From contig NZ_JBFNXW010000004.1 in NCBI RefSeq assembly GCF_040811775.1, forward strand, positions 1 to 64,000: a stretch of DNA of 64,000 nucleotides, written 5' to 3'. Position numbers and translations under genes: made by a program. This document shows positions 46,140-54,376 of this stretch, in pieces. The first letter of the stretch is position 1, and each line of letters opens with the position of its first letter. This DNA is from Balneola sp. MJW-20 (GTDB lineage: Bacteria > Bacteroidota > Rhodothermia > Balneolales > Balneolaceae). Under the pieces are notes generated by a model. It was not told the DNA's origin. It searched no databases and saw nothing but the letters and a program-made list of their open reading frames with translations.

Positions 46140-46637
46140 ATGGACAAACAAATAATTTTAATGGACCAGGAAGACATTCGCCGCTTCATACGGAGAATGT
46201 CTATACAGATCTGGGAGAAGCTGGACGAAGAAAATAAACCGGTGATCATCGGTCTGAACAGCAAAGGCTATGCAATGGGCAAAGAGATAGCCAGACACCT
46301 AACGGAATTGTTGTCACACGACGTACCGGTGCATGAATTTATGGTCAGAGACACTCCTTCCAATAATACTCTCCCTGATTGTTCTGACAGGCACGTTATC
46401 CTGGTGGATGATGTTATCTTCTCCGGCCGCACGATGTTTGAGGCTATTTCAATAATCTGTAAAACCTATGAACCGGCACTTATTCAAACTTTAGTTCTGA
46501 TTGACAGAGGACACCGCAAATATCCGATCAAAGCAGATCTGGTTGGTCGTTCGACCCCTACTAAAGTGGGAGAGCATATAGAAGTTATGCTTTCCGATGA
46601 TCGTCCCGGAAAAGTAATCTTATTTAAAAACACATAA
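46140..46637 (+). CDS. phosphoribosyltransferase, PyrR-like
   Basis: 165 residues from the ATG at 46140 (MDKQIILMDQEDIRRFIRRM), the usual PyrR beginning; a 13-residue extension to 46101 is less likely. The PRPP-binding loop is VILVDDVIFSGRTM, and GRSTPTKVGEHIEV closes. PyrR can bind pyr mRNA and has uracil PRTase activity, but no pyr attenuator is seen nearby and the family also has general PRTases. It is divergent from ytxH and 13 bases before the DUF3078 gene. Confidence 0.78.
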   Translation: MDKQIILMDQEDIRRFIRRMSIQIWEKLDEENKPVIIGLNSKGYAMGKEIARHLTELLSHDVPVHEFMVRDTPSNNTLPDCSDRHVILVDDVIFSGRTMFEAISIICKTYEPALIQTLVLIDRGHRKYPIKADLVGRSTPTKVGEHIEVMLSDDRPGKVILFKNT

Positions 46638-46650
46638 TTAGCTACTCACT

Positions 46651-47526
46651 ATGAAAAGGTATAAACTGCTCTCACTTTTTGCTGTAATTCTGTTTACAGC
46701 CTCTCAAACAGTAAATGCACAGTCTATTACAGTGCCCGATACGCTGGATGGATGGAAGACCAGCTGGCTGGCAAACCTGAACGGAGCCCAGGCTGCATAC
46801 AGTAACTGGGCTGCCGGTGGTGTAAATTCGTTATCCGGTAACGCGACCACAGTTTATACCAGCATTTACCGACAGAATAAGTTCGGTTATGCATTCAGAG
46901 TAAACCTGAAATACGGACAGTCCAAGATCGAGAATGAGGGAGTCCGTAAAACAGATGACCTGATCCTGATCCGTAATCAGTTTACCTATAAGATCAGTAA
47001 TGATGGTAAATGGGCGGCCTTAGGTGGCATTCACATTCAGACTCAGTTTGATGATGGTTTTGAATTCGCTGATAATGATACCGATCCGGATGTTCTGGTC
47101 TCTAAATTTCTTGCTCCGTTGTATCTGATCGAGAGTGCAGGTATTGAATACCGGCCGGCCCCAAATCTGGCTGCTGACCTTGGATTGGGTTTGAAGCAAA
47201 CGATCGTAAGGGATACTACTCTGGCCGATCGTTATGGTGTGGATGCAGGAGAGAAGTTCCGCTCTGAGGCCGGTCTTACTTTCGGACTCAGCTATGAGAA
47301 AGAAGTCGCGACGAATATCCTGTATACGGGTTCTTTCAGCTCTTTTTCAAACTTCAAACTGCCTCTGAGTTCTACCGATCTGTTCTGGTCAAATGAACTG
47401 GTCGGTCAGATCAACAGCATTGTAAGTGCTTCTCTGCAATTTGAGCTTCGTTACGATGATGACTTCTCTAATGAAGTGCAGCTAAAGCAGGTTCTGTCGG
47501 CAGGGGTTTCAGTGAGTCTTTACTGA
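46651..47526 (+). CDS. DUF3078 family outer-membrane-type protein
   Basis: 291 residues with a signal peptide (cut after VNAQ region, about residue 24). The body starts DGWKTSWLANLNGAQAAYSN with WAAGGVNSLSG next, diagnostic of DUF3078, and continues in alternating beta-strands ending in aromatic residues (VSVSLY), which suggests a small outer membrane barrel. Function unknown. Two bases separate it from the decarboxylase gene. Confidence 0.8.
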   Translation: MKRYKLLSLFAVILFTASQTVNAQSITVPDTLDGWKTSWLANLNGAQAAYSNWAAGGVNSLSGNATTVYTSIYRQNKFGYAFRVNLKYGQSKIENEGVRKTDDLILIRNQFTYKISNDGKWAALGGIHIQTQFDDGFEFADNDTDPDVLVSKFLAPLYLIESAGIEYRPAPNLAADLGLGLKQTIVRDTTLADRYGVDAGEKFRSEAGLTFGLSYEKEVATNILYTGSFSSFSNFKLPLSSTDLFWSNELVGQINSIVSASLQFELRYDDDFSNEVQLKQVLSAGVSVSLY

Positions 47527-47528
47527 TC

Positions 47529-48875
47529 ATGGATCAGAAATACAGCACGTATTTAGAGGAAATTTTATCCGGTATTAATAACTGGAAAAATTCATTCGGA
47601 GAGTGGGAGCAGGATCCCACTCTTTCTGTTTCTGAGAATGAAATTCGGAAAGTATTTAGTGAATTTGTTCAGCGGCTGGAGGGAAATTACCCCTTTCACC
47701 ACCCGTCTTATGCAGGACAGATGCTTAAACCCCCTCATGCGGTAGCCTGGATGGCATATTCGCTGGCCATGACCATCAATCCTAATAATCATGCACTGGA
47801 TGGAGGGCCTCCCACCTCTGAAATGGAAAAGGAGGTCATGCAACTGCTTTCGGATTATGTGGGTTACGGATCTGAGTTTCTGGGTCACCTGACGGCAAGC
47901 GGAACCATAGCAAATCTTGAGGCGCTATGGGTGGCAAGAAACTGTCATCCCGGAAAAAAGATCGCCTATTCAGCGAATGCTCATTATACCCATGAGCGGA
48001 TGTGTGGAGTGATCGGAGTCGAAGGGTGCAAGATACCGGTGGACCCGGAAGGTAGCTTTCAGCTGGACCAGGTGGATCCCAAAGGCATCGGAACTGTGGT
48101 AGTCACATTGGGGACAACCGGGCTTGGGGATATTGAACCTCTATCGGAAATTATGCCCTGGGCAAAAATAAATGGAATCAGGATCCATATCGATGCTGCA
48201 TATGGAGGATTCTTTAAGACCATTGCGGGTAGTGATCTGCTGAATAGTAAAAACTGGGATCTCATGCCTGAAGCGGACAGTATTGTGATCGATCCGCATA
48301 AGCACGGACTGCAACCCTATGGTTGCGGGGCAGTGATATTCAAGGATCCGGGAGTAGGGAAGTACTATCAGCATGACTCTCCATATACTTACTTTACCTC
48401 AGAGGAACTTCATCTGGGTGAGATAAGCCTGGAGTGTTCCCGGGCCGGAGCAGCTGCTGCTGCCTTCTGGACCACCTTGCAGCTCTTTCCTTTGAAAGCT
48501 GAGAAGGGTTTCGGTCCCGTAATGAAAAAGTGCAGGGCAGCAGCACTTAAAGCATATGATCTGCTAAGCAATAGCAAAAAACTGGATGCCTATAAAGAGC
48601 CTGATTTGGATATAATCGCTTATTTTCCGCTTCCGGAAGAAAAGAAACTTACGGAGGTGAGCCGTCTTTCAAAGGCCGTATTTGAAAAAGGGATGAAGGA
48701 TAAAACTTTCTATCTTTCTTTGTACAAGATACCGGCAGAGGATTTTATCCGGCGTCATCCTGCTTATGAGTCGGATGAGGAATTAGTTACGGTACTTCGA
48801 AGTGTACTTATGAAGCCGGAGCAGGCTGACTACGTGAATGAGCTTTTTACACTTATTGAGGCAGCTGTCGAATAA
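47529..48875 (+). CDS. PLP-dependent group II amino acid decarboxylase
   Basis: 448 residues. The PLP lysine is in IVIDPHKHGLQPYGCG; the aspartate that binds the pyridine nitrogen is in IHIDAAYGGFF; PNNHALDGGPPTSEMEKEV and GHLTASGTIANLEAL match aromatic-L-amino-acid or glutamate/tyrosine decarboxylases. Substrate cannot be chosen by eye. It begins two bases after the DUF3078 gene, so both are probably one transcript. Confidence 0.87.
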   Translation: MDQKYSTYLEEILSGINNWKNSFGEWEQDPTLSVSENEIRKVFSEFVQRLEGNYPFHHPSYAGQMLKPPHAVAWMAYSLAMTINPNNHALDGGPPTSEMEKEVMQLLSDYVGYGSEFLGHLTASGTIANLEALWVARNCHPGKKIAYSANAHYTHERMCGVIGVEGCKIPVDPEGSFQLDQVDPKGIGTVVVTLGTTGLGDIEPLSEIMPWAKINGIRIHIDAAYGGFFKTIAGSDLLNSKNWDLMPEADSIVIDPHKHGLQPYGCGAVIFKDPGVGKYYQHDSPYTYFTSEELHLGEISLECSRAGAAAAAFWTTLQLFPLKAEKGFGPVMKKCRAAALKAYDLLSNSKKLDAYKEPDLDIIAYFPLPEEKKLTEVSRLSKAVFEKGMKDKTFYLSLYKIPAEDFIRRHPAYESDEELVTVLRSVLMKPEQADYVNELFTLIEAAVE

Positions 48876-48980
48876 AAAATTAAGAATGACCGTGCTTCTA
48901 CGGATGCCTGCGGCAGCCCTGGATCGCTCTTTTTTGTTTTTATCCTAATCACGGTTCAGATATAAATAAAAAATGGCAGC

Positions 48981-49048
48981 TCCGCGAAGCCTGCCTGTGG
49001 CAGAAAGGCGGAACCAACATTTTTTTATTTTTAATCTTTAATTCTCTA
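48981..49048. terminator. probable bidirectional terminator with AT-rich heptamers
   Basis: Between convergent genes. TCCGC (48981) pairs with GCGGA (49008) and CTGCC (48991) with GGCAG (48999). T-rich runs flank on the plus side, and the minus strand ends in GCTGCCATTTTTT. On the plus side the run continues as heptamers TTTTTTA, TTTTTAA, TCTTTAA, TTCTCTA (49021-49048). Confidence 0.45.
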
Positions 49049-49075
49049 ACCCGGATCCATGAACCGGCTCCGGAG

Positions 49076-50584
49076 CTATACATCGAAAGATATCCCCTGC
49101 GCGAGCGGAAGCGTATCTCCCCAGTTGATGGTGTTGGTCTGCCGGCGCATGTAGGCTTTCCAGGCATCGGATCCAGATTCACGCCCTCCACCGGTTTCTT
49201 TTTCACCACCGAAGGCCCCGCCGATCTCGGCTCCACTGGTCCCGATGTTCACATTAGCGATACCACAATCGGACCCCCGGGCACTCAGGAAGGTTTCTGC
49301 TTCCCGCATATTCAGGGTGAAAACCGCAGAACTGAGTCCCTGTTTCACACCGTTATGCATTTCAATGGCTTCATCCATAGAGGAGTATTTCATCAGATAG
49401 AGTATTGGAGCAAATGTCTCGTCCTGAACGATCTTATAGTGATTTTCCACTTCAGCGAGAGCCGGGCGAACATAAAAACCGTCTTCATTCAGCACTTCTC
49501 CGCCGTAAATGACCTCTCCGCCTTCTTTGGCTACCTGCTTCAGGGCATTCTGCATATTATCTACTGCATCCTGATCAATAAGGGGTCCAACGAGCGTGCC
49601 GCTTTCGAGTGGGTCACCAATAGTAATATTCTCATAGATACCGAGTAGTCTTTCTTTTACCTGATCATATACCGATTCGTGGATGATCAGCCGGCGGGTT
49701 GAAGTACATCGCTGACCGCAGGTTCCCACAGCTCCGAAAACAGTGGCGCGTATGGCCATTTCGATATCGGCATTTTCTGAAATGATGATGGCATTATTAC
49801 CGCCCAGTTCAAGGATGGTTTTGCCGAGTCTTGAACCCACGGTCTTGGCCACTTCCTTACCCATGCGGATCGAACCGGTTGCGGAGATCAGGGGTACTCT
49901 TTCATCTTCGGTCATCCATTCGCCAACCTCGCGGTCGCCGGTTACCAGGTTGAAAATACCTTCGGGAAGGTCATTTTCTTTTAGCACCCTGGCTACGATC
50001 TTCTGTACGGCAACACCGCAGAGAGGAGTTTTCTCGGATCCTTTCCAGATCATCACGTTTCCGCAAACAGCAGCGATCATAGCATTCCAACTCCAGACCG
50101 CCACCGGAAAGTTAAAGGCGGAGATAATGCCGACCGTACCCAGCGGGTGCCATTGCTCGTACATTCGGTGCTCCGGTCGCTCACTGTGCATGGTCAGCCC
50201 GTAGAGCTGACGGCTGAGTCCGACCGCAAAATCACAGATATCGATCATTTCCTGAACCTCTCCCAGTCCTTCCTGGTAGATCTTGCCCATTTCGTAGGTG
50301 ACCAGCTTGCCCAGCGGTTCTTTGTACTCGCGTAACTTCTGACCGATCTGCCGCACGATCTCTCCGCGTTTCGGAGCTGGCATGGTTCTCCAAACCTCAA
50401 AAGCTTTCTGAGAGGTCTCAACGATATGATCATATTCCTTTCGGGTGGTCTTAGATACATCCGCGATCTTTTTACCATCTGCTGGGGTATAGCTGCTGAT
50501 GTATTCTTTACTCTGTGTGCTTTTCTGTCCGGTACTGCTTCCCGGGTTAATGCCTTCAATTCCTAAGGTCTTGAGAAATTCCAT
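49076..50584 (-). CDS. aldehyde dehydrogenase, ALDH7 (antiquitin)-like
   Basis: 502 residues. Distinctive ALDH7 stretches are GTVGIISAFNFPVAVWSWNA, CGNVMIWKGSEKTPLCGVAV, and AVGTCGQRCTSTRRLIIHES, which contains the catalytic Cys; ELGGNNAII carries the general-base Glu. The family oxidises aminoadipate semialdehyde (lysine catabolism) or protective aldehydes with NAD+. No lysine-pathway neighbour is present. It is divergent from the TrmH-family gene across about 110 bases. Confidence 0.9.
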   Translation of the reverse strand: MEFLKTLGIEGINPGSSTGQKSTQSKEYISSYTPADGKKIADVSKTTRKEYDHIVETSQKAFEVWRTMPAPKRGEIVRQIGQKLREYKEPLGKLVTYEMGKIYQEGLGEVQEMIDICDFAVGLSRQLYGLTMHSERPEHRMYEQWHPLGTVGIISAFNFPVAVWSWNAMIAAVCGNVMIWKGSEKTPLCGVAVQKIVARVLKENDLPEGIFNLVTGDREVGEWMTEDERVPLISATGSIRMGKEVAKTVGSRLGKTILELGGNNAIIISENADIEMAIRATVFGAVGTCGQRCTSTRRLIIHESVYDQVKERLLGIYENITIGDPLESGTLVGPLIDQDAVDNMQNALKQVAKEGGEVIYGGEVLNEDGFYVRPALAEVENHYKIVQDETFAPILYLMKYSSMDEAIEMHNGVKQGLSSAVFTLNMREAETFLSARGSDCGIANVNIGTSGAEIGGAFGGEKETGGGRESGSDAWKAYMRRQTNTINWGDTLPLAQGISFDV

Positions 50585-50692
50585 GGATAATCGTTTTCTG
50601 TATTATCAAAATTTTTGGTTAAGATAGAGAAGTATAAATTCAGAAGACAGCCGACCGCTGAGGACAAGAACCCAACCGAACTATTCCAACCG

Positions 50693-51457
50693 ATGAAGTC
50701 AGCCTCTAATAAAGAGATCAAGTTGCTGCGAAAGCTTGCCAAGAAAAAGTACCGCGACCGCGAGAATATGTTTATTGTAGAAGGAGAGCGGGCAGTGGAG
50801 CAGGTTCTTGATAACGGGATCATTGAGATAAAGGGTATCTTTATATCCGAAGAGATACTACGGTCGGACTATCCGGCAAAATGTAAGCGAATTGAGCATG
50901 AACTCTTTCTGGAGCTGGCAGATACCGAACAGACCCAGGGAATTCTGGCCCTATGCAGGAAACCGGACGAACCGAATATTGATCAGATCATGAACCAGGA
51001 TAGTGGAATGATCCTGGCTACGGATGCGATCCAGGACCCGGGTAATATGGGGACGCTGATAAGAACGGCCAGCTGGTATGGCGCAATGTGTTTACTGGCC
51101 GGGCATGGAAGTGTGGATATTTTTAATCCGAAAGTAGTGCGCTCGACGGCAGGAGCCACCGGGACGGTTCCGGGAATATCTGCTCACCTGCCTGAAATAT
51201 TCAAGGACTTTAAAGACCAGGGATGGGAAATCCTGCTTCTGGATGGTAGCGAAGAGTCAGTTGAGATGACCGATATCAAAGTTCCGGAAAAATACATCCT
51301 GGTGGTAGGAAACGAAGGGAACGGGATACAATCAATCTTACTGAATTCTTCTTACACAAAAGTGAGAATCCCCCGAAAAAGTCCGAAAACATGGGTGGAA
51401 AGCCTGAATGCCGGGATCGCGGCAGCGGTGGCTATGTATCATTTCAGCAGGGGTTGA
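50693..51457 (+). CDS. RNA 2'-O-methyltransferase, TrmH/SpoU family
   Basis: About 254 residues from the ATG at 50693 (MKSASNKEIKLLRKLAKKKY); the frame is open back to a TTG at 50615, but the added residues do not look like the family. An N-terminal RNA-binding segment (FIVEGERAVEQVL) precedes the SpoU knot with DAIQDPGNMGTLIRTASW, VVGNEGNGIQ and RIPRKSPKTWVESLNAGIAA. It methylates ribose in rRNA or tRNA using SAM. Target not clear. Confidence 0.88.
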   Translation: MKSASNKEIKLLRKLAKKKYRDRENMFIVEGERAVEQVLDNGIIEIKGIFISEEILRSDYPAKCKRIEHELFLELADTEQTQGILALCRKPDEPNIDQIMNQDSGMILATDAIQDPGNMGTLIRTASWYGAMCLLAGHGSVDIFNPKVVRSTAGATGTVPGISAHLPEIFKDFKDQGWEILLLDGSEESVEMTDIKVPEKYILVVGNEGNGIQSILLNSSYTKVRIPRKSPKTWVESLNAGIAAAVAMYHFSRG

Positions 51458-51591
51458 TACTATATTAAGATTGCAATTTTTGGCATCATCTCGTTGCATA
51501 TGGTACCCGCATTAGCTTTATTACTCATGCAGTTCCTCTATATCATCTGCAATGGCTAATAAGTATACTAAAATCAAATCTCTACTCGCCC

Positions 51592-52923
51592 ATGCCAAAG
51601 AAGAAAGAGAATAAGATTTTCGTTCTCGACACTTCCGTTCTTTTATACGACTACGAAGCTGTAAAAAACTTTCAGAAAAACGACGTGGCTATACCAATAA
51701 CGGTTCTGGAAGAGCTCGATACCTTTAAAAAGGGTAACACGGTCATAAACCTTCACGCACGTGAATTCATCCGCTACCTGGACGGCATTTCAGACGACAA
51801 CATGCTCCAGGACTGGATACCGCTGAATGGCCGTTCTCATGGCAAGCTGAAAGTTGTAAGTGCCGGAAAAAACTCAGTAGACGCCACCGAAGTATACGGT
51901 TCTGATAAGAATGATCACCGCATTATAAATGCAGCGATCCGTCTGAAGGAGGAAAACCCGAAGCGAAAAGTGATCCTGGTGTCCAAGGATATTAATCTAC
52001 GGCTTAAGGCCAGGGCGCTGAACCTGGAAGCTGAGGATTATGAGACCATACAGATCAAGGATATTGAGCACCTTTACAAAGGTAAAAGTGAACTCCACCT
52101 GGAAGATCCTTCGGTGATCTCTGACTTTTACGATAAGGGTAAAGCAAAGCCTTCCGACCTGATGGAAGAAGAGCCAATATTTAATCATTTTTATATCCTG
52201 AAAAGCCACAAGTCGTCTGCACTGGGCTGGTATAACCCCAAATCAAAGTATATTGAGCAGATCGACAAGTATAATGCCTACGGGATCACGCCCAAGAATG
52301 CGGAGCAAACCTTTGCCATGCATGCACTTTCAAATCCGAATGTGATGCTGGCCACCATTACCGGTTCAGCGGGTACAGGTAAAACCCTGCTGGCTCTGGC
52401 AAGTGCCCTGGAACAGAGGAGTAATTTCAAACAGATCTACCTGGCACGGCCTATTGTTCCGCTGAGCAACAGGGATATCGGTTTCCTTCCCGGAGATGCG
52501 ACCGCCAAGATCGATCCGTATATGCAGCCATTGTGGGATAACCTGAGTTTCATAAAAAATCAGTACAAGGAGACCAGCAAGCAGTACAAGAAGATCGAGG
52601 AGATGGTGCAGACCGATAAACTGCGCATTGTGCCCTTAGCTTATATCCGGGGCCGCAGTATCTCTAATGTGATCTTTATCATTGATGAGGCCCAGAACCT
52701 GACCCCGCATGAGGTCAAGACCATCATCACACGGGCCGGTGAAAATACCAAGGTGATCTTTACCGGGGATATCTTCCAGATCGATACGCCGTACCTGGAT
52801 GCCCAGAGTAATGGTCTGAGCTACCTGGTAGACCGCATGCACAATCAGGAGATGTACGCCCATATCAACCTGGAAAAAGGCGAGCGCTCCGACCTGGCCA
52901 ATCTGGCGAGTCAGTTACTTTAG
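51592..52923 (+). CDS. PIN-PhoH ATPase
   Basis: 443 residues. An N-terminal PIN nuclease-like domain (about 8-150) has FVLDTSVLLYDYEA, with PIN aspartates, and VLEELDTFKKG. A C-terminal PhoH-type ATPase (about 235-443) has Walker A GSAGTGKTLLA, Walker B VIFIIDEAQNLTPHEVK and the family close THNQEMYAHINL-like segment in which Asn850-type numbering is not applicable; the last codons read ERSDLANLASQLL. This two-domain form (also called YlaK) acts on RNA. Its last 24 codons plus the hairpin after it are duplicated, in degraded form, at 55540-55647, on the far side of an AT-rich cassette. Confidence 0.92.
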   Translation: MPKKKENKIFVLDTSVLLYDYEAVKNFQKNDVAIPITVLEELDTFKKGNTVINLHAREFIRYLDGISDDNMLQDWIPLNGRSHGKLKVVSAGKNSVDATEVYGSDKNDHRIINAAIRLKEENPKRKVILVSKDINLRLKARALNLEAEDYETIQIKDIEHLYKGKSELHLEDPSVISDFYDKGKAKPSDLMEEEPIFNHFYILKSHKSSALGWYNPKSKYIEQIDKYNAYGITPKNAEQTFAMHALSNPNVMLATITGSAGTGKTLLALASALEQRSNFKQIYLARPIVPLSNRDIGFLPGDATAKIDPYMQPLWDNLSFIKNQYKETSKQYKKIEEMVQTDKLRIVPLAYIRGRSISNVIFIIDEAQNLTPHEVKTIITRAGENTKVIFTGDIFQIDTPYLDAQSNGLSYLVDRMHNQEMYAHINLEKGERSDLANLASQLL

Positions 52924-52936
52924 GAGGTTGCCTGTG

Positions 52937-52970
52937 CCACTTTACCGAAGTCATGACTTTGGTAAAGTGG
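52937..52970 (+). repeat. near-perfect 34-base palindrome after phoH
   Basis: CCACTTTACC and GGTAAAGTGG pair perfectly, and the 14 bases between them contain the palindrome AAGTCATGACTT with one G-U pair beside it, giving a stem of about 17 pairs. No T-run follows, so it may be an mRNA-stabilising end or protein site rather than a standard terminator. A shortened relative is at 55631-55647. Confidence 0.7.
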
Positions 52971-53120
52971 ACTTTCAGTATATAACTTTATCCTCCCAAG
53001 ATAAGAGGCACAATATGCTAAGCTTTCATTGGTAGAAGCGACTAGTATCCTTAAGTTGTTGAAATTAAATTTGTTAGTCTGTTTTTTTTTGAGAAATCAA
53101 CATCTATAAACCTCATACAT

Positions 53121-53318
53121 ATGATTCTATTCATAAAATCTTTATTAATATTTTTTGCAATGAGTATCACTCCTAATGAAGTAACTACTAACGAATTTTG
53201 GGTGGAATATTGCATGGATGGGCAGACAGGAGAAACCTTACAGGCCTGCGTGGATTGGGAATCTACTCCAATACCATGCGAGGAATTTAATTATCCTTGC
53301 TCTGGCATAATTGTGTAA
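53121..53318 (+). CDS. small acidic four-cysteine exported peptide (candidate)
   Basis: 65 residues. A short hydrophobic start (about 2-16) may be a signal or anchor. The remainder has Cys31, Cys43, Cys53 and Cys60 (two possible disulfides), nine acidic residues and no Lys, Arg or His after residue 6, which is unusual. No known family recognised; small Cys peptides of the NVEALA type also occur next to 6-bladed propeller genes in Bacteroidota, which is an analogy only. AT-rich leader, no clear ribosome-binding site; TAAATTTG at 53066-53073 resembles a Bacteroidota -7 element. A stem-loop separates it from the propeller gene 60 bases on. Confidence 0.55.
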   Translation: MILFIKSLLIFFAMSITPNEVTTNEFWVEYCMDGQTGETLQACVDWESTPIPCEEFNYPCSGIIV

Positions 53319-53337
53319 GGATAACAATTTGAATCAG

Positions 53338-53374
53338 CCGGTATCGTATAAATGCGATACCGGTAATTTATTTT
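53338..53374 (+). terminator. stem-loop between peptide and propeller genes (possible attenuator)
   Basis: Perfect nine-base stem CCGGTATCG / CGATACCGG with loop TATAAATG, followed by TAATTTATTTT. The weak T-run would allow partial read-through, so the short peptide gene could be expressed well above the two propeller genes. Confidence 0.6.
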
Positions 53375-53378
53375 AGTA

Positions 53379-54374
53379 ATGAAAAATTTTGTCACTTTAT
53401 TTGTTTTGTGTGCATTGCCAATGGCTATGTTTTCTCAGACTCCCTCAATAGATTACAGGAAAGTATTTATTCCCCAAGATACTCTACATTTCAAATCTGA
53501 TGAACTAAGTGGGGCTATGGAGTTCGCAAGCTCAGGTTCCGGAGGGTTGTTTGTTCTGGATCATTTAAGAAATCAGGTATATAAGTTTGATGAACAGCTT
53601 AATCTTCTAAATTCATTTGGAAGAAATGGAAAGGGTCCGGGAGAGTTTACAAAAGCTTCTGATATATATTATGATAACAATCGGGTGTATATTCTTGATT
53701 CTCGACAGCTAAGAGTCTCAATATTTCAGGAAAATGGTGATTTTTTAAAATCATTTCTAGTTGATGAGCGTGCTACAGACATGATCGTATTTGATGGGCA
53801 AGTATGTATTCATCCTGGAGGGATAATCCCTCCGAAGGGAAAACAAATTAATTGCTACAGCGAAGAGTCAGGAGAGAAGATAAGATCATTTTCAACTCCT
53901 TCAGATGAGATCTCAGGGAAATTTTTAACAATATCTAACCTCACGTTTAATACCATTCAGAAAACGGACAACCATATTATAAGTTTAAGTCATCCAATCG
54001 ATGCAAAGATATATGTCTGGGATCTTGAAGGTAAATTGATAAATCAATTTATGGTAGATAATGAAATTTTTTTTCAGCCTTCATTCCCCAAAAATTATTC
54101 TCCGGCTGCAGGTCCTTTAAATGAATATACCACTGCAACAATCAGTTCGGTCTTTGCTGACGAGAATGAAATAAGAGTCATTTATATAGAAAATGGTACT
54201 GGCGTTAAGTTCTGTTACTTATATGACTACGAGGGAAATCAAATCAACGAGAAACCCATAGATTTCGAAAAGAGATACATCACTTACCAAACATCAGACG
54301 GAAATCTTATTTCTGTAAGTTATACAGAAGATAAGAGTGGCCTTGTGTTAAATACGTTTAAAAAAGCAAACTAA
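53379..54374 (+). CDS. exported 6-bladed beta-propeller protein
   Basis: 331 residues: signal peptide (cut near MFSQ, about 20), then blades including FDEQLNLLNSFGRNGKGPGE (the GRxGxGPGEF hallmark of 6-bladed propellers), VYILDSRQLRVSIFQENGDF and IYVWDLEGKLINQF. A segment VCIHPGGIIPPKGKQINCYS is matched by LCVHAGGAISANGSSFSCF in the next gene, so the two are paralogues. Ligand unknown. The composition is AT-rich (22 of 60 bases G or C at 54061-54120 against 29 of 60 inside phoH at 52381-52440). The next gene starts two bases after its stop. Confidence 0.82.
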   Translation: MKNFVTLFVLCALPMAMFSQTPSIDYRKVFIPQDTLHFKSDELSGAMEFASSGSGGLFVLDHLRNQVYKFDEQLNLLNSFGRNGKGPGEFTKASDIYYDNNRVYILDSRQLRVSIFQENGDFLKSFLVDERATDMIVFDGQVCIHPGGIIPPKGKQINCYSEESGEKIRSFSTPSDEISGKFLTISNLTFNTIQKTDNHIISLSHPIDAKIYVWDLEGKLINQFMVDNEIFFQPSFPKNYSPAAGPLNEYTTATISSVFADENEIRVIYIENGTGVKFCYLYDYEGNQINEKPIDFEKRYITYQTSDGNLISVSYTEDKSGLVLNTFKKAN

Positions 54375-54376
54375 GG

